From: an uncultured Methylocystaceae bacterium
Lineage (GTDB): Bacteria > Pseudomonadota > Alphaproteobacteria > Rhizobiales > Beijerinckiaceae
Direction: 5' to 3'
NCBI GenBank assembly: GCA_903870245.1
Contig: CAIQCB010000052.1
Coordinates: forward strand, 124,001 to 188,000
Length of the DNA: 64,000 nucleotides
In this document: piece after piece, positions 35,878-44,304 of the stretch
Numbering within the stretch: position 1 is the first letter of the stretch
Layout: every line of letters starts with the position of its first letter
Translations under genes and position numbers: made by a program
The notes under the pieces: model-generated
The model's database searches: none
The model's input: the letters and a program-made list of their open reading frames with translations, nothing else
Told to the model about the DNA's origin: nothing

Positions 35878-36477
35878 GTGACGATGGACCTGAATTCCCC
35901 CCTTTTCGACCGCATCCGCGCCGGGCGCAAGCCGCAGGAGGAAAAGCGGGAAACCACCATGCGCTGCGAAGCGCCCGGCTGCGAGGCCGAAGGAGCCTAT
36001 CGCGCGCCGATGGGCCGCCTCCGCGAGGGGCAATATTTGTGCTTCTGCCTCGACCATGTCCGGGAATACAACGCCAGCTATAATTATTTCAACGGCATGA
36101 AGGACACGGACGTCGCCCGTTACATGAAAGACGCCACCGTCGGACATCGACCGACCTGGACGATGGGAACCCGTCGCGGCGCGAAAGGTTTTCGCGAGGA
36201 GGGGCGTACGACGGAGGACCCGCTCGGCCTTTATCGCGGCGGCGTTCGCCGACCGCAGGCCCAGAAACGCGAGCCGCGCTACGCGCCGGTGACAATGCGC
36301 GCTTTCGAAGCCCTTGGCCTTGACGAAACGGCTGGTCCCGAGGCTATTCGAAATCGTTACAAGGACCTCGTCAAACGCCTTCACCCGGACGCCAATGGCG
36401 GCGATCGCTCCCGCGAGGAAAAATTGCGGGAAATCATCCACGCCTATAAGACGCTCAGGGCCGCCCGGCTTGTCTGA
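35878..36477 (+). CDS. DnaJ-domain protein with N-terminal zinc-finger-like region
   Basis: 199 residues from GTG 35878, or ATG 35884. The N-terminal half has a Cys pattern (MRCEAPGCEAEGAY ... YLCFCLDHVREYNASYNYF) that could bind zinc. The C-terminal 60 residues form a J domain with the HPD tripeptide in LVKRLHPDANGGDRS. This protein type sits between bolA and cobS in many Hyphomicrobiales. It may be a cobaltochelatase or Hsp70 helper; no direct evidence. Confidence 0.88.
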   Translation: MTMDLNSPLFDRIRAGRKPQEEKRETTMRCEAPGCEAEGAYRAPMGRLREGQYLCFCLDHVREYNASYNYFNGMKDTDVARYMKDATVGHRPTWTMGTRRGAKGFREEGRTTEDPLGLYRGGVRRPQAQKREPRYAPVTMRAFEALGLDETAGPEAIRNRYKDLVKRLHPDANGGDRSREEKLREIIHAYKTLRAARLV

Positions 36478-36507
36478 CGTCTGCGATGGAGCAAACCGCC
36501 GCCGTCC

Positions 36508-37545
36508 GTGACGACGCCGAGGGCGCGGCAAAACGGAGAATTCATTTTGGTCCCAGCAGCTAATGGCGGCGCAAGCCTTGAGGGCCTGCCGGATATCCGG
36601 ATTTCGGCGCGGCAGGTCTTCGGCATCGACACGAACCTGGAAATCCCTGCATTTTCAGAACGTAGCGAGCATGTGCCAGATCTCGACCCCGATTACCTTT
36701 TCGACCGTCAGACTACCCTCGCCATCCTCGCCGGGTTCGCTCACAATCGCCGCGTCATGGTCACCGGCTATCACGGCACCGGGAAATCGACGCATATCGA
36801 GCAGGTGGCGGCGCGGCTGAACTGGCCCTGCGTTCGCGTCAATCTTGACAGCCATGTCTCACGCATCGACCTCGTCGGCAAGGACGCCATCGTCCTGAAA
36901 GACGGCAAACAGGTGACCGAATTTCGCGACGGCATCCTTCCCTGGGCTCTCCAGCACAATGTTGCGCTGGTGTTCGACGAATATGACGCCGGGCGGCCTG
37001 ACGTGATGTTCGTGATCCAGCGCGTGCTGGAAGTTTCGGGCCGGCTGACGCTGCTCGACCAGAACCGGGTCATCCGGCCGCACCCGGCGTTTCGCCTGTT
37101 CGCCACCGCTAACACCGTCGGCCTCGGAGACACCTCGGGACTGTATCATGGCACTCAACAGATCAACCAGGGCCAGATGGACCGATGGTCGATCGTCGCC
37201 ACGCTGAACTACCTGCCGCATGACTCCGAGACAAACATCGTCATCGCCAAGGTCAAATCCTTCGCCGGTTCGAAGGAAGGCCGTGACACTGCGAACAAGA
37301 TGGTGCGGGTCGCCGATCTGACCCGCAACGCCTTCATGGCCGGCGATCTGTCCACGGTGATGAGCCCGCGCACCGTGATCACCTGGGCCGAAAACGCCGA
37401 GATTTTTGGCGATATCGGCTTTGCCTTCCGCCTGACGTTCCTCAACAAATGCGACGAACTGGAACGGCCGCTCGTCGCTGAATTCTACCAGCGTTGCTTC
37501 GGCAGGGAGCTGCCGGAGAGCGCGGTGAATGTGGTGATGACCTGA
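36508..37545 (+). CDS. cobS: Aerobic cobaltochelatase subunit CobS
   Basis: 345 residues from GTG 36508, 30 bases after the DnaJ gene. MoxR-like AAA+ ATPase: Walker A in [15 protein letters not shown], Walker B in [12 protein letters not shown], sensor region in [15 protein letters not shown]-terminal [18 protein letters not shown] and [18 protein letters not shown] are CobS-specific. With CobT and CobN it inserts cobalt into hydrogenobyrinic acid diamide (late cobalt insertion). Its usual neighbour cobT is missing here: prfB follows instead. B12 is required by Ecm at 18.6 kb. Confidence 0.95.
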   Translation: MTTPRARQNGEFILVPAANGGASLEGLPDIRISARQVFGIDTNLEIPAFSERSEHVPDLDPDYLFDRQTTLAILAGFAHNRRVMVTGYHGTGKSTHIEQVAARLNWPCVRVNLDSHVSRIDLVGKDAIVLKDGKQVTEFRDGILPWALQHNVALVFDEYDAGRPDVMFVIQRVLEVSGRLTLLDQNRVIRPHPAFRLFATANTVGLGDTSGLYHGTQQINQGQMDRWSIVATLNYLPHDSETNIVIAKVKSFAGSKEGRDTANKMVRVADLTRNAFMAGDLSTVMSPRTVITWAENAEIFGDIGFAFRLTFLNKCDELERPLVAEFYQRCFGRELPESAVNVVMT

Positions 37546-37654
37546 GAAATCCCGATTGAGCGCCCGGGTTTACTTGCCAGAGCGACCGGCCTAGTTTCCG
37601 CGCAGAACCGCTTCGGAGCCGCGCTCCGTTCGCCATAAAGAGAGACCAGCCGTC

Positions 37655-38786
37655 ATGCGCGCCGAGCCGCTAGCGCTTAAAGAACAGATCGAGCAGTCCG
37701 TGGGACTGCTGAGGAGGCATCTTTGACGTCGAGACCGCCACGCGCCGTCTCGCTGAATTGAACGTCAAAGCCGAAGACCCGGAATTCTGGAACGACGCCG
37801 ACGCCGCGCAAAAACTGATGCGCGAACGCACCCAGCTTGAGGAACAACTGGCGGCGCTCTCCCAGTTTGAGCGCGAACTCGACGACGCGGTCACGCTGGT
37901 GGAGCTGGGCGAGGCCGAGAACGACGCCGACGCGGAGAAAGAAGGCGTCGAAGCGCTAAAAACGCTTCTCAAGGAAGCCCAGCGGCGGCAGATCGAAGCG
38001 CTGTTCTCGGGCGAGGCCGACGGCAACGACACCTTTATCGAGGTTCACTCGGGCGCCGGCGGCACCGAAAGCCAGGACTGGGCGCGGATGCTTTTTCGCA
38101 TGTACGCCCGGTGGGCCGAGCGCAAGAAATTCAAGGTCGAGGTGATCGAGGAGACAGCCGGCGAGGAGGCCGGGATTAAATCCGGCACCCTGCTGGTCAA
38201 GGGCCATAACGCCCATGGCTGGTCCAAGACCGAGTCCGGCGTGCACCGTCTGGTCCGTATTTCGCCCTTCGACTCGAACGCGCGCCGGCACACGAGCTTC
38301 GCCTCGGTCTGGGTCTATCCGGTGGTCGACGACCGGATAGAGATCGACGTTAATGAGTCGGATTGCCGTATAGACACGTATAGATCGTCTGGCGCGGGCG
38401 GTCAGCACGTCAATACGACGGATTCCGCGATCAGGATCACCCATATCCCGACGGGGATTGTCGTCGCCTGTCAGGCCGAGCGGTCGCAACACAAAAACCG
38501 CGCCACGGCATGGAACATGTTGCGGGCGCGATTGTACGAACTCGAACTCGAAAAGCGCGAGGCCGAGGCAAATAAAGTGGCGGCGAGCAAGACAGACATC
38601 GGCTGGGGACACCAGATCCGCAGCTATGTTTTGCAGCCCTACCAGCTGGTCAAGGATTTGCGCACCGGCCACACTTCCGGCACGCCGGGCGATGTGCTGG
38701 ACGGCGACCTTGATGATTTCATGCAGGCCTCTCTCGCCCAGAGAATCTATGGCGGCGGCCCGGAACAGGTCGAGGACGTCGATTAG
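37655..38786 (+). CDS. prfB: Peptide chain release factor 2, programmed +1 frameshift
   Basis: 376 residues when read as two joined segments, 37655-37723 and 37725-38786. The first 23 codons end in CTT and an in-frame TGA at 37724-37726; after a +1 shift the frame continues with GAC to TAG 38784-38786. A typical shift site is present. SPF (ISPFDSNARRHTSF, peptide anticodon) and GGQ at residues 248-250 are conserved. RF2 reads UGA and UAA; low RF2 stalls at its own TGA and favours shifting, so the gene is autoregulated. Automated calling would start at TTG 37758 and lose the true N-terminus. Confidence 0.96.
37711..37727 (+). promoter_or_regulatory. prfB programmed frameshift site
   Basis: GAGGAGG (37711-37717), an internal Shine-Dalgarno element, lies three bases before CTT TGA C (37721-37727). 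This matches the canonical layout of an SD-like sequence, a three-base spacer, the slippery CTT and the TGA stop followed by C. Confidence 0.95.
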
Positions 38787-39172
38787 CTGGACCAGTCCTC
38801 GATCGTCAATCCTCGTATATCCTTGAAGTCCGACGCGTTGAGCGTTGTCAGCGTTCTCCCGAGCGCGCGCGCCTGCGCCGCGACCATGCGGTCGAGAACG
38901 CGGCGGCGTTTGGGCTCCAGTTCTTGCAATAAATCGCCGAAAGCCTCCGCCGACGCGCGATCAAAGGGCAGGATGTCGATGGTCTCGCCGATCAAACGGA
39001 TGTTTTCAGCAAGCCGGAGATCCCTCTCCGGCCCGACAGCCATAAGTTCGCTCCAGACGACCGCCGAGGTCGCGACATCCGCCCCCTCAAGCCGCGCCAG
39101 CCGCGCTAGGGTCGCCTGCTCCCCGCAGGCGGCGGCGAACACGACCGTGGCGTCGAGGAGATAGGCCGTCAT
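38783..39172 (-). CDS. vapC: PIN-domain toxin (VapC family)
   Basis: 129 residues from ATG 39172, which overlaps the antitoxin stop (ATGA). PIN features: N-terminal MTAYLLDATVVFAAACG with the first acidic residue, a middle Glu in VVWSELMAVG, and the later acidic pair within FDRAS...LDRMVAAQARALGRTLTTLNASDF. The second position of the usual DTN triad is changed (DAT). VapC toxins are RNases of tRNA or rRNA. The 3' end overlaps the prfB stop by four bases. A chromosomal type II module, possibly degenerate. Confidence 0.85.
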   Translation of the reverse strand: MTAYLLDATVVFAAACGEQATLARLARLEGADVATSAVVWSELMAVGPERDLRLAENIRLIGETIDILPFDRASAEAFGDLLQELEPKRRRVLDRMVAAQARALGRTLTTLNASDFKDIRGLTIEDWSS

Positions 39173-39411
39173 GCTTCGGCGTCGCTCCACACCCGTCGCG
39201 GCGACCGGGACTGCGGACGCGCCAGCGCTCCGGGAGATGGCGCTGCGCCCAGTCTGGCGCAGAGGGCCGGCAAATCGAGGCGCGCCGGACGCACGATCAG
39301 ACTGTCGCCCTGACGCACGACCGTCACGACGCACCCCTCGGGAAAAGCCATGTCGCGCGGTAGCCGAACGGCTAGACTGTTGCCTGATCTGAAGATTTTG
39401 GTGCTTGTCAT
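39169..39411 (-). CDS. vapB: AbrB/SpoVT-type antitoxin (VapB/MazE-like)
   Basis: 80 residues from ATG 39411 (MTSTKIFRSGNSLAVRLPRD), preferred to a start 12 codons upstream that would cover the operator. The swapped-hairpin AbrB DNA-binding domain is evident (SGNSLAVRLP, GCVVTVVRQGDSLIVRP), followed by a flexible Arg/Ser/Pro-rich C-terminus that would wrap the toxin. The stop overlaps the toxin start. The pair should repress its own promoter. Confidence 0.88.
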   Translation of the reverse strand: MTSTKIFRSGNSLAVRLPRDMAFPEGCVVTVVRQGDSLIVRPARLDLPALCARLGAAPSPGALARPQSRSPRRVWSDAEA

Positions 39412-39423
39412 AAAGGATAGGCT

Positions 39424-39447
39424 GACGCCTTGAGGCGTTAAAGTCAA
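39424..39447 (-). promoter_or_regulatory. Candidate promoter and operator of the toxin-antitoxin pair
   Basis: The perfect inverted repeat ACGCCT-N2-AGGCGT (39425-39438) lies 14 bases upstream of the antitoxin ATG. TTGACT on the minus strand (39447-39442) can act as the -35 immediately upstream of the palindrome, so repressor bound to it would cover the promoter. The -10 is weak and not clear. Confidence 0.55.
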
Positions 39448-39535
39448 TCCTTGTATCTACATACTGCGCGATGCCAGCGACAGGTCAAGAAAACCGCTTG
39501 CTTGAATTCCCCGGCGCGAAAGTTACAGTGCCGCC

Positions 39536-39853
39536 ATGCTTAGGCTATTGACCCGCTTTGTCGCACACTTGCTGCTCGCGACGGCTTTCATCGCCCTGAT
39601 CGTCGACGGCACCCGCTCCATCGCCGGGGGGCGACTGGCGGTGACTTCGCTGCAAAATGGTCTCTCCGAGCTTTTCCCGTCGTTTTACGGCGGCCTGCGC
39701 GCCAGCGTCAGCGACCGCGCCCAGTGGCTTTGGGATCCCTTCATGACCAGCCTGTTGAGCATGCCGGTCAGTCTGTCGCTCGCCGGTCTCGCCGCGCTCA
39801 TGCTGCTGATCAGCGCCAGGCGCGAGGCTAACCGGCGCTATTGGCGGCCGTGA
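39536..39853 (+). CDS. Conserved-looking small membrane protein, unknown function
   Basis: 105 residues. Two membrane segments are clear: an N-terminal one (FVAHLLLATAFIALIVDG) and a C-terminal one (SLSLAGLAALMLLI), joined by a loop with WLWDPFMTSLLSMP. A basic C-terminus (SARREANRRYWRP) probably faces the cytosol. It precedes msrA by 22 bases on the same strand and may be co-transcribed. No function assigned. Confidence 0.7.
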   Translation: MLRLLTRFVAHLLLATAFIALIVDGTRSIAGGRLAVTSLQNGLSELFPSFYGGLRASVSDRAQWLWDPFMTSLLSMPVSLSLAGLAALMLLISARREANRRYWRP

Positions 39854-39875
39854 GAGCTGACTTATCTAGAAACTC

Positions 39876-40526
39876 ATGTCCATACTCGACAAAATCGGCC
39901 TCGCCCGTCAGGGCGGCCCTCCGCCCGATCGCGATATGCCCGTCCCGCATGACGCAACCCATTTCGTCACCGGCCATCCGCTAGACCCGCCGTGGCCGGC
40001 GGGCTGCGCGGAAGCGCTGTTCGGCATGGGATGTTTCTGGGGCGCGGAGCGCAAATTCTGGCAGTTGGGAGAAGGCGTCTACGTCACTGCCGTCGGCTAC
40101 GCTGGCGGCGCGACCCGAAATCCGACCTATGAAGACGTTTGCACCGGCCGCAGCGGTCACGCTGAAGTCGTGCGGGTGGCGTATTTTCCCGCCATCCTGC
40201 CCTTTGACGTTTTGCTCAGGACATTCTGGGAAAGCCACGATCCGACTCAGGGAATGCGGCAAGGCAACGATATCGGCTCGCAATACCGCTCAGCGATCTA
40301 TGCAACAACAGAAGATCAGTTGCGCGCTGCGCGAGCGACGAGAGACCGATACCAAAAGGCGTTGACGCAGGCTGGATATGGCGCGATCACCACCGAAATC
40401 GCGACAGCGCCGGCGTTTTTTTACGCCGAAGCCCACCATCAGCAATATCTGGCAAAAAATCCCGGCGGTTATTGCGGTCTCGGCGGGTCCGGCGTCGCCT
40501 GCCCGGGCGGCGACGCGGCCAGCTGA
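39876..40526 (+). CDS. msrA: Peptide methionine sulfoxide reductase MsrA
   Basis: 216 residues. The MsrA active site [11 protein letters not shown] places the catalytic Cys near residue 53. Other signatures: [48 protein letters not shown] and a resolving region at the C-terminus ([18 protein letters not shown]) with two cysteines. It repairs oxidised methionine. A 40-residue N-terminal part ([20 protein letters not shown]) is typical of alphaproteobacterial members. Ends one base before the convergent mepA gene. Confidence 0.96.
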   Translation: MSILDKIGLARQGGPPPDRDMPVPHDATHFVTGHPLDPPWPAGCAEALFGMGCFWGAERKFWQLGEGVYVTAVGYAGGATRNPTYEDVCTGRSGHAEVVRVAYFPAILPFDVLLRTFWESHDPTQGMRQGNDIGSQYRSAIYATTEDQLRAARATRDRYQKALTQAGYGAITTEIATAPAFFYAEAHHQQYLAKNPGGYCGLGGSGVACPGGDAAS

Positions 40527-41453
40527 TCATCTCGCCCGCAGCACGGTCTGGCAGGCTGTCGGCAACTTCGCCATGGTCATCGGCGGCCAAACCTTGTGCG
40601 ATTTTTTTGGGTGCAACATTTCCTCGCTGAACCAGGCGGCAAGAGAAGCGTCGCAGCCGTCGCCCGCCGGAGTCGGGTCCTGGTCGCGACAGTTCGAGCC
40701 GTCCGGACAGAACAGACGGATATGGAAATGATAGTTGTGCCCGTACATGGGCCGCACCTTGCGCATCCAGGCTTCGCCCGCCGCCGCCCGACACATGGCG
40801 CGTTTGATCGCGGCGTTGACGAAAATACGCTGCACCTGCGGGCTCATCGCGGCGGTGCGGACGATGGCGAGCTGTCCGTCGGTCCAGACGCCCTCGCGAA
40901 CGTCGAGCAAATCGTCGCGCACCATGTCGGTCGCGGACAATTCCTCGCGCTCCTGCGGCGTCAGTTCGCGGTTGGGCGCGGGCGTCAGCCAGACGTCGGC
41001 GTCGAGGCCGATCTGGTGCGAGGCGTGACCCGTGAGCATCGGTCCGCCGCGCGGTTGCGACATGTCGCCGATCAGCAGCCCCGGCCAACCGGCCGCCGTC
41101 GCCGCCCTGGGCGCGAAATCCTTGAGGAAGGCGACCAGCCGGGGGTGGCCCCAGTTGCGGTTGCGCGACAGACGCATCACTTGCCAATGCGAGCCATTGA
41201 TCGGCAATTGCTCGCCCCCCGCCAGACAGCCGCGCGAATAAAAGCCGATGGGATCGGGCTCCAGCGGCGCCGCCTCCCGCGCCCGCCCGAACAATTCTTT
41301 CGCCGGCGTCGCCGGATCGGCGGGATTGGCAAGCGGCGGCAAGGGCTTGGGATCGAGAGTTCCCTTGTCCTGCGCTAGCGCGGCGCCGGGCGGCAAGAAG
41401 CCGGGCGGCAAGAACAGGCATGCCAAAACGAAGAGAGCTTTCAAGGCGCGCAT
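40527..41453 (-). CDS. mepA: Penicillin-insensitive murein endopeptidase MepA
   Basis: 308 residues from ATG 41453, which starts a clean signal peptide (MRALKALFVLACLFLPP); TTG 41501 in frame is less likely. The MepA zinc-site motifs are present: GHASHQIGLDADVWL and the late NYHFHIRLFCP. Four cysteines are spread through the C-terminal half (SRGCLAGG; CRAAA; LFCPDGSNC). It cuts D-Ala-mDAP cross-bridges in peptidoglycan, an activity that pairs with the nearby L,D-transpeptidases. The signal region contains a 15-base tandem repeat. Confidence 0.93.
   Translation of the reverse strand: MRALKALFVLACLFLPPGFLPPGAALAQDKGTLDPKPLPPLANPADPATPAKELFGRAREAAPLEPDPIGFYSRGCLAGGEQLPINGSHWQVMRLSRNRNWGHPRLVAFLKDFAPRAATAAGWPGLLIGDMSQPRGGPMLTGHASHQIGLDADVWLTPAPNRELTPQEREELSATDMVRDDLLDVREGVWTDGQLAIVRTAAMSPQVQRIFVNAAIKRAMCRAAAGEAWMRKVRPMYGHNYHFHIRLFCPDGSNCRDQDPTPAGDGCDASLAAWFSEEMLHPKKSHKVWPPMTMAKLPTACQTVLRAR
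41386..41415 (-). repeat. 15-bp tandem repeat in the mepA signal peptide
   Basis: CCGGGCGGCAAGAAG (41386-41400) is followed directly by CCGGGCGGCAAGAAC (41401-41415), one mismatch. Read on the minus strand it duplicates FLPPG (seen as FLPPGFLPPG) in the hydrophobic signal segment without changing frame. Confidence 0.9.
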
Positions 41454-41620
41454 AACTGCCGTCAATCCCCGAACAAGGCCGGCCAAGAGCCGGCGAATCA
41501 ATCCTTACCCGTCAACCTTAATCGATAAATTGCGTTGCCGCCGACGGCGCAATGAGGAAAGCTTCCCCCCGAAGTTGCGACGGGCGGCCATTGCCGTCCA
41601 TCGTCAGAGCGGAGATGGTT

Positions 41621-42232
41621 ATGCGTTTCAAATCACTGTTCATTGCGTTTTGGGCGATGCTCGCCCTGATGGGTCAGGCCTGGGCCACGGCCAGAATTCA
41701 TATCGATCTGTCGTCGCAACGCATGTATGTGTCCTCGTCGCAGGGCAGCTACACATGGCCGGTGTCGACCGCCCGCGCCGGTTATTACACGCCGCGCGGC
41801 TCCTTTGCGCCAACCGGCATGCAACTCATGCACTACTCGCGCAAATACCATATGTCGCCGATGCCCTATTCGATCTTCTTTCGCGGCGGCTACGCGATCC
41901 ATGGCACCTACGCCACCGGCGCGCTCGGCTCGCCGGCCTCGCATGGCTGCGTTCGCCTCGCCCCCGGCAATGCGGCGACGCTGTATCAGATCGTCCAGAG
42001 CGAGGGCGGCAGCATTTCGATCTCCGGTTCGCCGCCCGGCGGCAAACGCTACGCCAGCGCCGCAAAACGTCACGGCGGCCGTTATGCGGCGAAATCCTCC
42101 GGTCGCCGCCATATTGGCCGCCATATCGCGAGCCGCGCCGGCAAATCGCGCGCCCTGTCCTACGCGCCGACGCGCCGGAGTCGTCACCAGACGGTGCGCG
42201 CCTGGCAATCGCAACCGCTGACGGAGCTTTAA
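41621..42232 (+). CDS. L,D-transpeptidase with basic C-terminal tail
   Basis: 203 residues from ATG 41621, GGAG six bases upstream. Signal peptide (FKSLFIAFWAMLALMGQAWA), a compact YkuD domain directly after it (ARIHIDLSSQRMYVSS...), and the active site YAIHGTYATG...SPASHGCVRLAPGNAATLYQ with the catalytic Cys. The last 60 residues are Arg/His/Lys/Ser-rich (KRHGGRYAAKSSGRRHIGRH), which would bind the anionic wall. It is shorter than most and lacks a wall-binding LysM domain. Confidence 0.93.
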   Translation: MRFKSLFIAFWAMLALMGQAWATARIHIDLSSQRMYVSSSQGSYTWPVSTARAGYYTPRGSFAPTGMQLMHYSRKYHMSPMPYSIFFRGGYAIHGTYATGALGSPASHGCVRLAPGNAATLYQIVQSEGGSISISGSPPGGKRYASAAKRHGGRYAAKSSGRRHIGRHIASRAGKSRALSYAPTRRSRHQTVRAWQSQPLTEL

Positions 42233-42313
42233 AACGGTTGGACGCGTTGCGTCCCGGGAGGCGGAAAGGTAAAGGCCAAGACGTCTGAAGATCCGCCGCC
42301 GGGACGCCCATTC

Positions 42314-43339
42314 GTGACCAAACGCTTCGATTCTCGCCTGCCGCGCCGACGTTTTATCCTCGGCACCGGCGCCCTTGCGTTCTCGGCGCCGGCCAGCGGC
42401 CAACCCGCCATGCCCGCCGCCATGCCCGCCGCCACGCCCGCCGCCATGCCCGCCGCGGGCGAGGAATTGCAGGTGCGCGTCGAAAATAATTCGGTGCCGG
42501 AGCTGTGCGCCGAAAAAGACAACATCGAACTCGATTTCATCTCGCCGCGCCTGCGCCGGCTGCAAATCCAGGCGGTGCATCCCTCCTATATCAACACCAT
42601 CGTCTCGGACCGCTGGGCGCCGGACTGGTCGAGCTGCGATCTGAGGGACAATCCGGAAGCCTTCTTCAAGTCGCAACGTCGCACCTTCTGGGAGACGCCC
42701 GAAATCTGGATGACGGGTTTCACCTTTCCCTCCTTCTGGCGAGGCAATGACGTGCCGGTGCGCGTCGGCGACCATGTCGAACACGGGCTGCATATGGTGC
42801 AGGTGTGGATGTGGCGGCGCGAACGCGCCGAGGAGATCATGGTCTTCTACCCGCCCGACGGCTATTGGCGCGCCAAACCCCTGCCGTTCGAGGATATGCG
42901 CTGGACAGCCTATGGCTCGTCCTTCCTGGTCGGGCCGGTGGAGACGCAGGAGCGGCCGATCGTCGATTTGCAGGAAATCGTCTTCGATCCGCCAACCCGC
43001 AGCTTCACGCTGAAATTCAAACGCGGCGGCGAGGCGCGCCTTTCCCTCAAAAGCGTCGATCAGGATCGCCTGAGGCTTGATGTCGGCTTCAGCGACGCCA
43101 TGCCCGGCGGACGTCCCTTCGCGGCGCTGCGCTCCATGTACACCATGGAGACCATGAGCGACGCCGCCCTCGTCGGCTGGCGCAGCCGGCGCGGCAAGGG
43201 CTGGGAGGAAGCCCCGGTGATCGATTTCAAGGGCGCCAACGCCGCCGAGGTCTGGGTCGGCCGTCATTTGCCGTCGCGGCATAATCTCTCTGCGCCCGAC
43301 ATGGTGTTCGGCAATTTCGAGGGCGAGTCGGCGAAATGA
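42314..43339 (+). CDS. Tat-exported protein of unknown function
   Basis: 341 residues from GTG 42314. The N-terminus has a twin-arginine signal (PRRRFILGTGALAFSAPA). It is followed by a low-complexity AlaPro stretch (repeat AAMP/AATP) and then a globular domain with unusual Trp/Tyr-rich segments (RRTFWETPEIWMTGF, VQVWMWRRERAEE, PPDGYWRAKPLPFEDMRW). A Tat signal implies a cofactor or folded export. I do not recognise the family. The stop overlaps the start of the membrane acyltransferase-like gene (ATGA), so the two are probably a functional pair. Confidence 0.8.
   Translation: MTKRFDSRLPRRRFILGTGALAFSAPASGQPAMPAAMPAATPAAMPAAGEELQVRVENNSVPELCAEKDNIELDFISPRLRRLQIQAVHPSYINTIVSDRWAPDWSSCDLRDNPEAFFKSQRRTFWETPEIWMTGFTFPSFWRGNDVPVRVGDHVEHGLHMVQVWMWRRERAEEIMVFYPPDGYWRAKPLPFEDMRWTAYGSSFLVGPVETQERPIVDLQEIVFDPPTRSFTLKFKRGGEARLSLKSVDQDRLRLDVGFSDAMPGGRPFAALRSMYTMETMSDAALVGWRSRRGKGWEEAPVIDFKGANAAEVWVGRHLPSRHNLSAPDMVFGNFEGESAK
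42410..42457 (+). repeat. 12-bp tandem repeat (4 units) in the Tat-exported protein
   Basis: ATGCCCGCCGCC or near copies at 42410-42421, 42422-42433, 42434-42445 and 42446-42457 encode (M/T)PAA four times, just after the Tat signal. Differences are single bases. The repeat is in frame and could vary in number without breaking the gene. Confidence 0.9.
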
Positions 43340-44280
43340 CCGCGCCGCGCTGGCGGACGCTCGATCTGGCGCGCGGCGTCGCCGTGATCGCGATGATCGT
43401 CTTTCACGGACTCTGGGACGCCAGCCATTTCGGCTACGCGCCGCAAAATCTTCCCTGGACGCCGCAAGTCCGTTTTTTCGGCCACGCCATCGCCTTCGCC
43501 TTTCTGTTCATCGCCGGCGTGGCGCTGACGCTGGCCAACGCCGACGCCATCGACTGGCCGCGCGCGGCGCGGCGGCTGGCGCGGGTTGGCGCCGCGGCTT
43601 TGCTGGTGACGTTCGGCACCTGGCTGGTTTTTCCCGGCGCCTATGTGTTTTTCGGCATCCTGCATTGTATCTTCGCCGCAAGCCTCGCGGGTCTGGCGTT
43701 TTTGCGCGCGCCCTGGCCGCTGACGCTCGCCGCCGCGCTGTTATGTTTTGCCGCGCCGGCATTTCTGACTTCCGAGACATTCAACGCCAGCGGCCTTATG
43801 TGGCTGGGGCTCGGCACGCGCGAAACCCTGACCCAGGACTGGCGGCCGTTTTTCCCCTGGGCTGGCGCGTTGTTGCTGGGCGTCGCTTTCGCCCGCGCCC
43901 CCCTCCCTCTTAGGCGGCGCGCGGCGCCGCAGGCGGCGGGCGAGGGTTTACGCGCCGGCGCTCTCCCGATGAACGAGAGGATCGCGTTTCTGGGTCGCCA
44001 CAGCCTGAACATTTACCTGCTGCATCAGCCGTTATTATTTGCGCTGTTTTCGGCGCTTGTGTTTGTCGCGCCGCCGGCGCCGCAACCAACGGGCTTTCTC
44101 GCGCTCTGCGAACGGCGGTGCGTGGCGAATGGCGAAAGCCAGAAAACCTGCCGCGCGCTCTGCGCCTGCACGTCGCGGGAGGCGACGCGCGCGACGGGGC
44201 TGAGTGAGGCGAGCGACGATTCCGAACGCCGTCGACTGCTTAACGACATCAGCCGATTATGTCGGGAACGATTGCAATAA
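43336..44280 (+). CDS. DUF1624/HGSNAT-type membrane acyltransferase with Cys-rich tail
   Basis: 314 residues; start overlaps the preceding stop (ATGA). It opens with the family motif RTLDLARGVAVIAMIVFHGLWD and has about seven membrane helices, plus RIAFLGRHSLNIYLLHQPLLFALF near the end. Members include heparan-alpha-glucosaminide N-acetyltransferase-like proteins, which transfer acyl groups across membranes. Unusually, the C-terminal 65 residues form a soluble tail with six cysteines (CERRC, KTCRALCAC and one near the end), suggesting a disulfide-bonded periplasmic or metal-binding domain. Confidence 0.85.
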   Translation: MTAPRWRTLDLARGVAVIAMIVFHGLWDASHFGYAPQNLPWTPQVRFFGHAIAFAFLFIAGVALTLANADAIDWPRAARRLARVGAAALLVTFGTWLVFPGAYVFFGILHCIFAASLAGLAFLRAPWPLTLAAALLCFAAPAFLTSETFNASGLMWLGLGTRETLTQDWRPFFPWAGALLLGVAFARAPLPLRRRAAPQAAGEGLRAGALPMNERIAFLGRHSLNIYLLHQPLLFALFSALVFVAPPAPQPTGFLALCERRCVANGESQKTCRALCACTSREATRATGLSEASDDSERRRLLNDISRLCRERLQ

Positions 44281-44304
44281 CGACCTGCATATTCTGCTGA
44301 GGCT

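Noticed and set aside
41633-43282. Minus-strand open frame of 549 codons
   Set aside because: Lies opposite the L,D-transpeptidase and Tat protein genes; composition is Arg/Gly/His-rich and no known domain is visible.
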